From: Thermoproteota archaeon
GTDB taxonomy: Archaea; Korarchaeota; Korarchaeia; Korarchaeales; Korarchaeaceae
NCBI GenBank assembly: GCA_027491485.1
Contig: JAOZGR010000001.1
Coordinates: 1 to 64,000, forward strand
Direction of reading: 5' to 3'
DNA: 64,000 nt
The notes under the pieces are model-generated. The model was given only the letters and a program-made list of their open reading frames with translations, searched no databases and was not told where the DNA came from. Positions 7,594 through 15,672 of the stretch are shown here, one piece after another (positions within the stretch are counted from its first letter, which is position 1; each line of letters starts with the position of its first letter). A program made the translations under genes and the position numbers.

Positions 7594-8179
7594 ATCCTTC
7601 TATTATCCTCCTTTCCTCAGGACTGACGACTAGGGGAGAGATTATCCCCTCCAGCCCCATAGATCTCTCGGCCTCAATAGCTGCCTCTATTACAGCCTCA
7701 ACAGCCTCCTGCCCATCTTTCCTTACAACGACGAGGACATTAGAGTCATATATCCTGTCATTAGGAGAGTAAAGAGCAACTATCTTGAGGAATTGGACCT
7801 TATTCACCAGCCTGAGACATAGATCCCTCACTAAAGACACCCACTCTTCCCTGCTAATCTCTCTCTCGGCCTCAAATCCCTCAAATCCTTCTATTATCCT
7901 CCTTTCCTCAGGACTGACGACTAGGGGAGAGATTATCCCCTCCAGCCCCATAGATCTCTCGGCCTCAATAGCTGCCTCTATTACAGCCTCAACAGCCTCC
8001 TGCCCATCTTTCCTTACAACGACGAGGACATTAGAGTCATATATCCTGTCATTAGGAGAGTAAAGAGCAACTATCTTGAGGAGGGAATCTCCAAGTCTCT
8101 TGAGTAAGGTGGCCTTAAGCCTCTCAATCAGCTCAATCCAATTCCTGTCTGCCTTTAAGTCTACGATGTAAGCTGGCAT
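7568..8179 (-). CDS. Minimal nucleotidyltransferase-like protein with internal duplication
   Basis: The 203-residue protein contains the same roughly 70-residue segment twice, at about residues 33-103 and 130-200. Each copy begins LKIVALYSPNDRIYDSN. A 27-residue spacer with AEREISREEWVSLVRDLC separates them. The segment looks like an MNT core, but the usual GSxxxGxxxxxSDxDL block reads ALYSPNDRIYDSNVLVVV, so the paired Asp residues that hold metal appear lost. Unique N-terminal residues precede copy one, and only three residues follow copy two before the stop. The likely ancestral gene was about 130 residues. It pairs with the HEPN gene downstream. An inactive antitoxin-like or structural partner is my inference. 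Confidence 0.7.
   Translation of the reverse strand: MPAYIVDLKADRNWIELIERLKATLLKRLGDSLLKIVALYSPNDRIYDSNVLVVVRKDGQEAVEAVIEAAIEAERSMGLEGIISPLVVSPEERRIIEGFEGFEAEREISREEWVSLVRDLCLRLVNKVQFLKIVALYSPNDRIYDSNVLVVVRKDGQEAVEAVIEAAIEAERSMGLEGIISPLVVSPEERRIIEGFEGFEIVC
7580..7791. repeat. Direct repeat copy 1 (212 bp), proximal to HEPN gene
   Basis: This segment is identical, base for base as far as I can read, to 7871-8082, with an offset of 291 bp (97 codons). It encodes the second copy of the duplicated nucleotidyltransferase segment and includes the first 14 bases of the HEPN gene. The perfect identity suggests a recent duplication, or possibly an assembly artefact. Confidence 0.95.
7871..8082. repeat. 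Direct repeat copy 2 (212 bp), within nucleotidyltransferase gene
   Basis: This is the partner of the repeat at 7580-7791. A unique 79-bp spacer separates the two. The repeat keeps the reading frame because the offset is a multiple of three. The flanking bases differ on both sides, so the borders are sharp. Confidence 0.95.
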
Positions 8180-8521
8180 CCCCTTACTCTCCTAGGGAGC
8201 CTATAAAACTTTGCCGGTCCATTGGAGGATCTGTCCCGTAATCTTTTCATCGACTCCCCGCAACCTTAAAGTCCCTAAGCGTACCTATTGAGAAGATGTT
8301 CAGTAAGTGGTTACCATATTTGGAGCGTAGAGAAACTGTTGATATCCAAGTAGACATGCCAAGCTAAGAGGAGGATAGACCTCAGTCCGCCCGTCATTCC
8401 TCATCATGTAAGATGAAGGAATTATCATCATCGGCCGTTCTATATCCCTAGGATGTCCTTTTAATTATTTTACTAGTGAAGGGACCGTTGACGCACTCCT
8501 GTCCCACATATGTCTCAGAAA
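8180..8521. other. Intergenic region without gene
   Basis: About 340 bases separate the HEPN/MNT module from a secreted-protein gene. I see a 23-codon plus-strand frame near 8300 with no recognisable content, and AT-rich promoter-like sequence towards the right end. Nothing else can be supported. Confidence 0.5.
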
Positions 8522-8530
8522 TATTTAATA
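8522..8530 (+). promoter_or_regulatory. TATA box of secreted-protein gene
   Basis: TATTTAATA is centred about 28 bases before the ATG at 8554. This fits an archaeal leaderless transcript and favours that ATG over the in-frame upstream codon at 8476, which would precede the promoter. Confidence 0.6.
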
Positions 8531-8553
8531 GCCGACAGCTCATCCGTCTCTTG

Positions 8554-9057
8554 ATGTCTCGCCTTCCTGCCCTACTCCTATTGGCGATGTTAGCAGGGGC
8601 CTTAGCAACTCCTTCGCTAGCTCAAGCCCTAACAGGCCCAGTAGCAATTATCTCAAATCAAATAGATATGCCAACAGCCGAGAGAATGGAGAGTGTCTTG
8701 ACATCTATGGGCTTCGATGTTTCCATTTATACCCCTTACCAATTCGATAAGGCCTTAGAAGAGGCCCAATTTGTCATAGTATTGGGCGGACATAAGGCCC
8801 CAGGAGGTATTTCAGAGATCTCAGGCTATTTACTTAGCGATAAAGAGAAAGGCCTCTTGGAGAAGAGAAACTATGCCTACTACTTCATTAAGAGAGCCTC
8901 CAATAGAAAACCCGTAGTTATAGTAGCTGGAAATGATCGATTTGGTACCTACAGGGCTGCTAATACGTTCCTAATAAAGGGCCTCCCTGAGGTTGAAAAG
9001 TTCCTCTCATATACAAGTCCGGTTCTAGTGGTTACGTACTTCCCGAGTGGGGGATAA
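8554..9057 (+). CDS. Secreted protein with ISNQ-type surface domain
   Basis: From the ATG at 8554 the product has 167 residues and starts with a signal peptide (MSRLPALLLLAMLAGALA, then ATPSLAQA). The mature part begins GPVAIISNQIDMPTAERM, followed by QFVIVLGGHKAPGG and PVVIVAGNDRFGTYRAAN. These blocks resemble domains in archaeal S-layer-associated proteins with a GG-P pocket and an AGxDRxGTxxA strand-turn. A paralogue with the same opening is at 17146. The protein lacks a C-terminal membrane anchor. It is 2 bases upstream of an unrecognised gene and probably co-transcribed with it. The surface location is well supported, the function is not. Confidence 0.7.
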   Translation: MSRLPALLLLAMLAGALATPSLAQALTGPVAIISNQIDMPTAERMESVLTSMGFDVSIYTPYQFDKALEEAQFVIVLGGHKAPGGISEISGYLLSDKEKGLLEKRNYAYYFIKRASNRKPVVIVAGNDRFGTYRAANTFLIKGLPEVEKFLSYTSPVLVVTYFPSGG

Positions 9058-9059
9058 AG

Positions 9060-10163
9060 ATGGCCTCCCGCTATAGGGAGGAGCCCCCAAGCCCAGAGAT
9101 AAGACAGTTGGCTCACCTATATAACGATTTAGTCAGGGGGTCACCTGTCTCTCCACGAGATCTTACTGGATCCCATCATGATTCAATTCTTTGGCTGCCT
9201 AGCGAGGGTGTAAGTCTCACAGAGGCCGTATTGCTAGCAGGTAGGCCTGTAGTTCCCCTTCAGGTAGTTCAGAGGGAGATGGAGAGGCGGCTAGGAATTA
9301 AGGCAGAGCGCCTACTAGATCTCCCGAGGGCTGGTTTAATTTCCTTGATATCGGAAACTCCCTCTCGAGATCCTCTAGTACCTTATTACTTTAAGAGAGT
9401 GGTTCTATTCTCCCTCGCTTGGTTCATAACGAATTCAGCTCTCGCGTCTGGGTTAGCAACTTTGGATGAGGTTGCCTCCTTCTACCTCCTTAAGATGAGA
9501 GAATATGTGAGAGAATGGGGTGAGAGAGCGAGGGAGGCTTTCTCATTAATGGCCTTGGGGATGGAGCCCTTTCTCAAGGAAATGCTCTATAAAGGTATTA
9601 AGTCCGAACTCCCAACCCTAGTCAACCTGCTCCTTTACCCAGTAGCTCTAGCAGCGACAATGAAGGCCTTTTTATCACCTCAAATAGATAAAAGCTTGTT
9701 ATGGCCCTTAATATCTCCGAAGATGGTCGTACATATGAATAGCCTCCATGGCCACCTACCTATGGTGATTAGGGATAGTGAGGAATTGCTGAGGCTTGCT
9801 CAGGACTTGCATGAGACTTATAGGGAGATGGGATCGAGGCTCATTTCGATACTTAGGAAGCTATCCCTGGGAAAGGTGCCCGTTGACCTTGACTCATTGC
9901 AAGAACTCTTAGACCAGGTATCAAGTGATCTAACGGACTGGTCTAGGAGAAGGAGGGTTAGATTTCTAGGAGCCAAGGTAAAGAAGAAGGAGATGAGAAT
10001 TTACGCGTTTTATCCCTCCGCACCGGACATGTGGCTCAGTAGGCTCTATGAATGGGGACTTAAAAGGCTGAATAGAGGATCTTCGCCTGCAACAGCCTAC
10101 CCATGGCCATTCAAGGAGAAGGGGGTTGCTTTCCTCTCACTCAGCTTCGGAACCCAGAACTGA
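9060..10163 (+). CDS. Conserved-looking protein of unknown function
   Basis: The 367-residue product is not recognisable to me. It is mainly helical and rich in Leu, Arg and Glu. One hydrophobic stretch (VVLFSLAWFITNSALASGLA, about residue 120) and a second (LLLYPVALAATMKAF, about residue 190) could be buried or membrane-associated helices. There is no signal peptide or metal motif. A basic cluster WSRRRRVRFLGAKVKKK precedes the C-terminal region. Two bases separate it from the secreted-protein gene, so the two probably form an operon. Its 3' end overlaps the convergent gene at 10137 by 27 bases. The length of the clean frame makes it a real gene. Confidence 0.6.
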   Translation: MASRYREEPPSPEIRQLAHLYNDLVRGSPVSPRDLTGSHHDSILWLPSEGVSLTEAVLLAGRPVVPLQVVQREMERRLGIKAERLLDLPRAGLISLISETPSRDPLVPYYFKRVVLFSLAWFITNSALASGLATLDEVASFYLLKMREYVREWGERAREAFSLMALGMEPFLKEMLYKGIKSELPTLVNLLLYPVALAATMKAFLSPQIDKSLLWPLISPKMVVHMNSLHGHLPMVIRDSEELLRLAQDLHETYREMGSRLISILRKLSLGKVPVDLDSLQELLDQVSSDLTDWSRRRRVRFLGAKVKKKEMRIYAFYPSAPDMWLSRLYEWGLKRLNRGSSPATAYPWPFKEKGVAFLSLSFGTQN

Positions 10164-10397
10164 TATGGCCTCATGACACCCAAATCCTCTATCGTGAATC
10201 CTACCTAAGGTATAGAGGATATCCCTTAGTGAGTCCCTTGCCTCGCCCTCCTCATTAAACTCATCGAACCAGATGCCGAGTACTGCCCCCCTAGAATTAT
10301 CTCTTTCCACCACTATGACCACATAGGAACCATCTTTCTTTATCAGAAAGCCCTCTGCCTCATATTCATCCACCCTTCCAGGACCAATACACACCAT
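10137..10397 (-). CDS. Small protein of unknown function
   Basis: The 86-residue product is acidic with a probable beta-rich N-terminal half: EGFLIKKDGSYVVIVVERD, then GAVLGIWFDEFNEEGEA. A helical tail ends in two acidic residues. No family is recognised. It lies 29 bases downstream of another small gene on the same strand and probably shares its transcript. Its last 27 bases overlap the end of the convergent 367-residue gene. The start ATG leaves a usual gap to the upstream gene. Confidence 0.5.
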   Translation of the reverse strand: MVCIGPGRVDEYEAEGFLIKKDGSYVVIVVERDNSRGAVLGIWFDEFNEEGEARDSLRDILYTLGRIHDRGFGCHEAISVLGSEAE

Positions 10398-10426
10398 ATC
10401 TATCTTTTCGACCAGTTCATATCTTT

Positions 10427-10708
10427 TCAGTCTAGATCACCCAGTTTATCCCTTAGCATAATCAGGGCCCTTCTTAAGGCCTCATCTGATTCCTTGCCCA
10501 GCCATCTTGGCCTCTTTACTAGCTCCTCTATCTCCTTAATGTCACTTATCTTCTCGTAAATTCTCAGCCCTAACCTCCCTTGCCTCCTAAGGTCGCAGAT
10601 AAGGATCTTATGGGCCCCAGAATCCTTAAGTTCACATGTCACATAGACGCCTTGGGAGATCTCGACCCTCACCATAGCTATCGCCCTATTAGATGTCAGG
10701 TATTGCAT
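10427..10708 (-). CDS. Small protein of unknown function
   Basis: The 93-residue product has a strand-rich N-terminal half (MVRVEISQGVYVTCELKD, then HKILICDLRRQGRLG) and a helical C-terminal half (ALRRALIMLRDKLGDLD). I recognise no family. TTTAAATA lies about 20 bases upstream of the ATG at 10708, in the right place for a leaderless message. An in-frame ATG at codon 12 is an alternative. With the 86-residue gene downstream it forms a two-gene unit whose role is unknown. Confidence 0.5.
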   Translation of the reverse strand: MQYLTSNRAIAMVRVEISQGVYVTCELKDSGAHKILICDLRRQGRLGLRIYEKISDIKEIEELVKRPRWLGKESDEALRRALIMLRDKLGDLD

Positions 10709-10947
10709 GATCCCCGTAGTATTTAAAGCGGATCTCAGGGAAGCTGCTAGATCCCACTTACCCTGTAGACTATTAAAGGGAATTAGTGATCTGAGAAGCT
10801 TCTATATGCTAATTTAGTGAACCATTTGGACCGCGTTATGAATTTAGCGCTTTACCCAATTACTATTAATCAATGCCTACATTTAGTTAGCCCATTAAGG
10901 GCGGGGAAATTCATTAATAGATTGTATTTCAATGAGACTAGGAGAGC

Positions 10948-12615
10948 ATGACGGAAGCGGGCCTTCCCCACATATCTTCGATACTTTACTTGGCCATCGT
11001 ATCCCTAGTCGCGGTGTTCTACAGCAGGATAAAGCCCATCGTGATCCTTCCAGCTTTGATGCTCGGTTCATTGGTGGGGAAGGCCTTAGGACTTGAGATC
11101 CCAGTTATATTAACTTCTTTAAGTCCTTTCGCGCTCGCACTACTTGTATTCATAGCTGGAGTGGAGCTAGATGTTGATTTCGTAAAGAGGGAGAAGGAAA
11201 GGCTCTTCTTGTTCATTTTCTTCGAAGCATCCATTATACTCTCCCTTTACGGGGTCCTCAGAACTGTAATGAGTCATGCAGCAGCGCTAACACTAACGGC
11301 AATAATGATAGCCTCTAATGAGGCCTTTGCATACGAGTTCGGGAAGAGGGTAGATAGGGAGCTCGCAAATTATGGGATAGCAATTTCCATTTTGGAGGAT
11401 TCTCTAGCGGTATTCCTCGCCTCAGTTGGCTACTTTACCGTTGGACTGGAGGGGCTATCTAGAGAAGCCTTCTATAATCTCCTAGTGTGGAGCGTTATTG
11501 TACTTCTAATTTCCATAATCCTAGCGAGATGGATAGACAAGCTGATCAAGGGGGCGGAGGAGAACACCAAACTTCTAATGGTCCTCCTCTATCTCATTAT
11601 CCTAATATCCATATCTGAGTTCCTGAAGCTCCCTGAAGCTTTAGTCATATTCATAGGAGCTATCGCCATGGCCATTCAAGGCTTAGATAAGCCGGTATTT
11701 GAGGTGCTGGAGGGGCTAATGACCCTCGCTTTAATGGGTTTCGTGATGATACTACCATATGATGTGGTCGTCGGTACCATGGATCTCTGGAGTACCTTCT
11801 GGCTCTATATTAGGGCAGCTGTGATAGGTTTTGCATTAGCCATCTTAGTTTATGTTTTCAGGGCCATGGCTCTGTTTGTAGCTAGCTTTCTAAGTGGGAT
11901 GGAATTTGTTAGGGGTCTCAGGCTTACACTCGTTTTAGCCAACACAGGTGAGTTCGGTTTACTGGTACTTGCTACCCTGCTTGCCGAGGGGGTTAAGCTT
12001 CCACCTGAGCTCTCTTTAGGAGCGATGTTCGCCTACGCCTTTAACCTGACAATACTCAACGTGCTGACATCTAGAGTTGATGGTGTGGTCAATACGATAA
12101 TGCTTAAGACTCCGAGGCAACTCATGGATAAGATTCTCAGGATACATCAGGAGGTCTCAGAGCTCATAGAAAGCTTAATTGCGGATATAGAATTCAAGTA
12201 CTACATCTATCAGCTCGCCTTCACTATCTCCATAACGTACTTACTAACCCTCCTGTTCAACCTCAAGATAAGCTTTGAAGTCAACACTGTGGTACTTCTC
12301 TTCCTTGTATCCTCTATACTAGCATCGCTATACCTGATATTCCAGAAGGTGACAATTAGTTTGAGGAGGATGACGGGTTTAGGTGTTACTAAAACGTTTA
12401 GCCTTATACTGAGGCTATTAATACTCTATGTGACCCTACTTCCACTAATCAGCATAGTGAGCGAATTCTATACTCAAGGAATGCACCTCGTTTTCTCCAA
12501 CCCCCTAACCTTCATAGTAGTTGTTGTCCTATCGATAGGGTTCATCTCCCTTACTGATAAGATCTTCTCCAAGCTCATGCACCTATCAGCCCCGAGCGAA
12601 GAGGAGGTGGTGTGA
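10948..12615 (+). CDS. CPA2-type cation/proton antiporter with extra C-terminal membrane domain
   Basis: The 555-residue membrane protein has about 12 helices in residues 1-380 that match Kef/NapA-type monovalent cation:proton antiporters. GIAISILEDSLAVFLASVG holds the conserved acidic residue region, and LANTGEFGLLVLATLL is the typical GEF block. Instead of a cytoplasmic RCK/TrkA domain, the C-terminal part (about 400-545) has four more hydrophobic segments, such as FIVVVVLSIGFISL. This form would lack nucleotide gating. It would exchange Na+ or K+ for H+ across the cytoplasmic membrane. Start: the ATG follows TAGGAG. The next gene begins 3 bases after the stop, so the two are likely co-transcribed. 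Confidence 0.85.
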   Translation: MTEAGLPHISSILYLAIVSLVAVFYSRIKPIVILPALMLGSLVGKALGLEIPVILTSLSPFALALLVFIAGVELDVDFVKREKERLFLFIFFEASIILSLYGVLRTVMSHAAALTLTAIMIASNEAFAYEFGKRVDRELANYGIAISILEDSLAVFLASVGYFTVGLEGLSREAFYNLLVWSVIVLLISIILARWIDKLIKGAEENTKLLMVLLYLIILISISEFLKLPEALVIFIGAIAMAIQGLDKPVFEVLEGLMTLALMGFVMILPYDVVVGTMDLWSTFWLYIRAAVIGFALAILVYVFRAMALFVASFLSGMEFVRGLRLTLVLANTGEFGLLVLATLLAEGVKLPPELSLGAMFAYAFNLTILNVLTSRVDGVVNTIMLKTPRQLMDKILRIHQEVSELIESLIADIEFKYYIYQLAFTISITYLLTLLFNLKISFEVNTVVLLFLVSSILASLYLIFQKVTISLRRMTGLGVTKTFSLILRLLILYVTLLPLISIVSEFYTQGMHLVFSNPLTFIVVVVLSIGFISLTDKIFSKLMHLSAPSEEEVV

Positions 12616-12618
12616 TCT

Positions 12619-13815
12619 ATGAGGATAGTTGTACTTGGTGCTGGTATAATGTCTAGAGCTGCTGTTTTTGATCTAGCTGACGATGAAGTAAGCCCGGATG
12701 TCAGCGAGATATTTGTCTACGATCTGGATGTAAAGAGGGCTGAGGATGTAGCCAGGAAAGCATCTAGGCTAACGAGTTTTAAGAAGATAAACCACGGCAA
12801 GCTAGATGTGAGGGATGTAGATGGCACTGCTGAGGTATTGAGCGATGCTGATGTGGTGATAAATGGGGTAATCTACTATTATATCCCTCAAGTGATGGAA
12901 GCTTCCCTAAAGGCAGGTGTCCATTATCTAGACCTAGGAAGCGATGTAGAGACCTTAGTTAGGCAGCAGGAGATGGATCCTGAATTTAGGGATAGAGGGC
13001 TAGTGGCGATCCCTGGAATGGGAGGAAGCCCCGGTCTGATAAATATAGAGGCGAAGTACGCCATAGAGAGAATGGATTACGTAGAGAAGTTGTATCTGAG
13101 AGAGGGATGGGTTGACTTTAATGACTATGACTCCTTAGGGATCCCGTTACCCGTTCCCTATTCTCTAGACACGATAATGGACGAGTTTGAAGATCCAGTG
13201 GAGATATGGGAGGAAGGCCATATTAGATACGTCCCACCTTTCTCAGGCAGGGAAGAGATTGAATTCCCACCTCCCGTTGGAAAGGTAGAGCTCTACTATG
13301 TTGAACATCCCGAGGTCTATACTTTGGGCGAGACCTTCAAGCAGAAGGGACTTAAATTCGTGGATTATAAGCTCTCATTCCCCAGAGATCTCTACATAAA
13401 GTACAAGCTCCTGAGTGATCTGGGCCTCTCTTCCACCGAGCCTCTAGACATAATGGGAGTTAGCGTGGTCCCGAGAGATATGATAAGGTTTCTCGTTGAA
13501 AAGACGCTCCAAAAGAGAGAGATTCCACCAAACGATTATGATATCATGAGGGTAATAGCGGTGGGGCGAAAGGATGGTAAAAGTGCTAAGCTAGTGGTAG
13601 ACATATTCATAGAGTGGAGTAAAAAGTGGAATGTTAGCGCTCAGGCTCTCCTAGTTGGGAGCCCCGCCTCCATAGCCGCTCAGTGGATCGCTAAGGGCAT
13701 CATAGCTGAACCAGGCGTTCACAACCCTGAGGAGGTTATAGAGCCAATTCCCTTCTTCAACGAGTTGAAATTGAGGGGGATGAAGTTTAGAGAGAATTTA
13801 GAGGTCTTCGTTTAG
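12619..13815 (+). CDS. Saccharopine dehydrogenase-like NAD(P)-dependent enzyme
   Basis: The 398-residue protein opens with a Rossmann motif, VVLGAGIMSRAAVFDLADD, and has FVYDLDVKRAEDVARK at the coenzyme-ribose position. DADVVINGVIYYYIPQVMEA and HYLDLGSD match the saccharopine dehydrogenase / Lys9-LysDH family, as does GMGGSPGLINI. In the family, the reaction links or splits lysine-derived adducts or other amino-acid adducts. A specific lysine role is not proven, since no lysine genes lie nearby. The protein is cytoplasmic. It follows the antiporter by 3 bases. Its last 4 bases overlap the end of the convergent M42 peptidase gene. Confidence 0.75.
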   Translation: MRIVVLGAGIMSRAAVFDLADDEVSPDVSEIFVYDLDVKRAEDVARKASRLTSFKKINHGKLDVRDVDGTAEVLSDADVVINGVIYYYIPQVMEASLKAGVHYLDLGSDVETLVRQQEMDPEFRDRGLVAIPGMGGSPGLINIEAKYAIERMDYVEKLYLREGWVDFNDYDSLGIPLPVPYSLDTIMDEFEDPVEIWEEGHIRYVPPFSGREEIEFPPPVGKVELYYVEHPEVYTLGETFKQKGLKFVDYKLSFPRDLYIKYKLLSDLGLSSTEPLDIMGVSVVPRDMIRFLVEKTLQKREIPPNDYDIMRVIAVGRKDGKSAKLVVDIFIEWSKKWNVSAQALLVGSPASIAAQWIAKGIIAEPGVHNPEEVIEPIPFFNELKLRGMKFRENLEVFV

Positions 13816-14843
13816 CTTGTAGGGAAGGGTAGGTTCGATTCTAACAGTAAGGAAAGTAGTTTGATGGTCTCCTCTATGTCCCCTATTTTCGCTAAGCTCG
13901 ATGGCGTATGTATATACCTAGAGGGAACCGATATTATCCCGACAGGAGCCCCTTTACCTCTAATGCTTATCTCAGCTGCATCCGTACCACTAGTAGGGGA
14001 GAGTTGGAGCTGATATTTGATCTTGTTCTCCTCAGCTATGTTTATCATATATTCAAGAAGTTTCTCCTGAACGATTACGGTCCTATCCATTACCCTTATG
14101 GCTGGACCTTTCCCGAGTTCTGTAACATGCTTATGCGGTGGGACATTCGGAACATCAGAGGCTATCGTTCCCTCTAGAACGAAAGCCAAATCCGGCTGTA
14201 CTCTATTAGTGGCTACAGTAGCTCCCTTCATTCCCCTCTCCTCCTGTGAGGTGAAAATCCCATATATCGTTGCGGTTGGATTCACGGTCTTGAGTACCTC
14301 TATTAGCACGAGGCACCCAAGCCTATCATCGAAGGCCTTCCCTATTACTGCCCCAGTCTCCTCCTGATATATAAAGGGGACGTCGAACGTTATGACAGTC
14401 CCGGGCCTTATCCCCATTGAGGAAACCTGCTCCCTGCTCTCCGCTCCTATGTCGACATAGAGATCGTCCATCGTTGGCTTCTCATCCTTGGAGACATGTA
14501 CGGGTAGGGTACCAATTACCCCATGCATTTTCTTTTTGCCATGAACCAAGACCCTCTGTGCGAGGAGTTGAGTTGGATTCAGACCTCCCAAGTTAGTTAT
14601 CCTGAGAAAGCCATTTTCCTCTATATATCTCGTCATCAGGGCAACCTCATCCATATGAGCTGCTACCATGACTCTTTTCTCGACACTCCCTCTCTTCACT
14701 GCATAGAGGTTTCCAAATGGATCTGTAAAAGTCTCGTCCACGTAAGCAGCTATTTCCCTCTCTATGAGGCTTCTCACCTCATCCTCCTTACCGGGAGGAC
14801 CGGGGGTAGTTGAAAGCTCCCTTAGAAGATCTAACCATCTCAT
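13812..14843 (-). CDS. M42 family metallo-aminopeptidase
   Basis: The 343-residue enzyme has the TET/M42 pattern. Metal ligands are visible in VMVAAHMDEVALM (His and Asp), GKAFDDRLGCLV (bridging Asp), FTSQEERGMKGA (catalytic Glu pair), LEGTIASDVP and a C-terminal IHTPSSLAKIGD (His). Members form tetrahedral dodecamers that trim oligopeptides in the cytoplasm, usually with zinc or cobalt. The start at 14843 follows a GGTGATC ribosome-binding sequence and gives MRWLDLLRELSTTPGPPGKE, the typical N-terminus. The longer frame adds 20 atypical residues. Ten bases separate it from the SDR gene upstream, so an operon is likely. Confidence 0.9.
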   Translation of the reverse strand: MRWLDLLRELSTTPGPPGKEDEVRSLIEREIAAYVDETFTDPFGNLYAVKRGSVEKRVMVAAHMDEVALMTRYIEENGFLRITNLGGLNPTQLLAQRVLVHGKKKMHGVIGTLPVHVSKDEKPTMDDLYVDIGAESREQVSSMGIRPGTVITFDVPFIYQEETGAVIGKAFDDRLGCLVLIEVLKTVNPTATIYGIFTSQEERGMKGATVATNRVQPDLAFVLEGTIASDVPNVPPHKHVTELGKGPAIRVMDRTVIVQEKLLEYMINIAEENKIKYQLQLSPTSGTDAAEISIRGKGAPVGIISVPSRYIHTPSSLAKIGDIEETIKLLSLLLESNLPFPTS

Positions 14844-14853
14844 GTGATCACCT

Positions 14854-15633
14854 TCACAAGGTAGAGACGAGCTTACCACCATCCACTGGGATAATAGCTC
14901 CACTTACGTAGCTGGCCCTTTCACTAGATAGGAAGGCCACTACATCTCCTATCTCCTCAGGCCTACCCATTCTCCTCAGTGGTATCTCCTTTACAGCGAT
15001 TCTTTCCATGTCTTCTACACTAATTCCCCTTTCTTTAGCTCTAGTGGCCAAGAATTCCATCTGCCTCTCAGTTTTTATGGATCCAGGCATCACCGCGTTG
15101 ACGTTAACCTCAGGTGCCAGTTCTCGTGAGAGGACTTTGACCAGTCCCGCCAAGCCCATTCTCACGGAAGTAGAGAGGGGTATATTCACGTTCACCTCTT
15201 TAATAGCGACTGATGTCACGAAGGTTATTCGACCCCATCCCCTCTCCTTCATCTCCAAGCCAAAAAGCTTAGATAGCCTCACAGCACTCATTACAAGGAG
15301 ATTAAAGGCATTAAGCCAATCTTCATCGCTGAGTTCGAAGAATCTGGCTATTCTAGGACCTCCATAGCTCACCACTAATATATCGGGACCTCCCAGCTCT
15401 TTCGCCCTAGCAAGTAAGTTCTCAATGTCTCCTGCTTTCGTTACATCTGCTCTCTCCCAATACACCTCCCCAAGGGTTGATAGCTCTCTGGCAGCCTCTT
15501 TCAGATTTTCCTCATTTCTCGAAGCTATGAGGACTCTAGCCCCTTCGGATAGGAGAGATCTAGCGCATGCCTTCCCTATCCCCCTACTCCCGCCTGTTAC
15601 AATAGCGAGCTTACCCCTCAAACCTAGGTCCAT
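14854..15633 (-). CDS. Short-chain dehydrogenase/reductase lacking the canonical YxxxK
   Basis: The 259-residue protein has an SDR Rossmann motif (IVTGGSRGIGKACARSLL), the VSYGG block, and the C-terminal MPGSIKTERQ and YVSGAIIPVDGG. The active-site Ser region FVTSVAIKEVNV is present, with S141. The expected YxxxK reads STSVR at residues 154-158, so both the Tyr and the Lys are replaced. Some divergent SDR groups are known with altered active sites, so it may use another mechanism or be non-catalytic. Substrate unknown. It is first in a two-gene unit with the M42 peptidase. The fold is certain; enzyme activity is in doubt. Confidence 0.85.
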   Translation of the reverse strand: MDLGLRGKLAIVTGGSRGIGKACARSLLSEGARVLIASRNEENLKEAARELSTLGEVYWERADVTKAGDIENLLARAKELGGPDILVVSYGGPRIARFFELSDEDWLNAFNLLVMSAVRLSKLFGLEMKERGWGRITFVTSVAIKEVNVNIPLSTSVRMGLAGLVKVLSRELAPEVNVNAVMPGSIKTERQMEFLATRAKERGISVEDMERIAVKEIPLRRMGRPEEIGDVVAFLSSERASYVSGAIIPVDGGKLVSTL

Positions 15634-15672
15634 ATTCTTGTCTGGAAGCTAGTGAAATAAAACCTTCACACC

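Noticed and set aside
8180-8521. Short plus-strand frame near 8300 as a gene
   Set aside because: It is only 23 codons long, without promoter spacing or family content.
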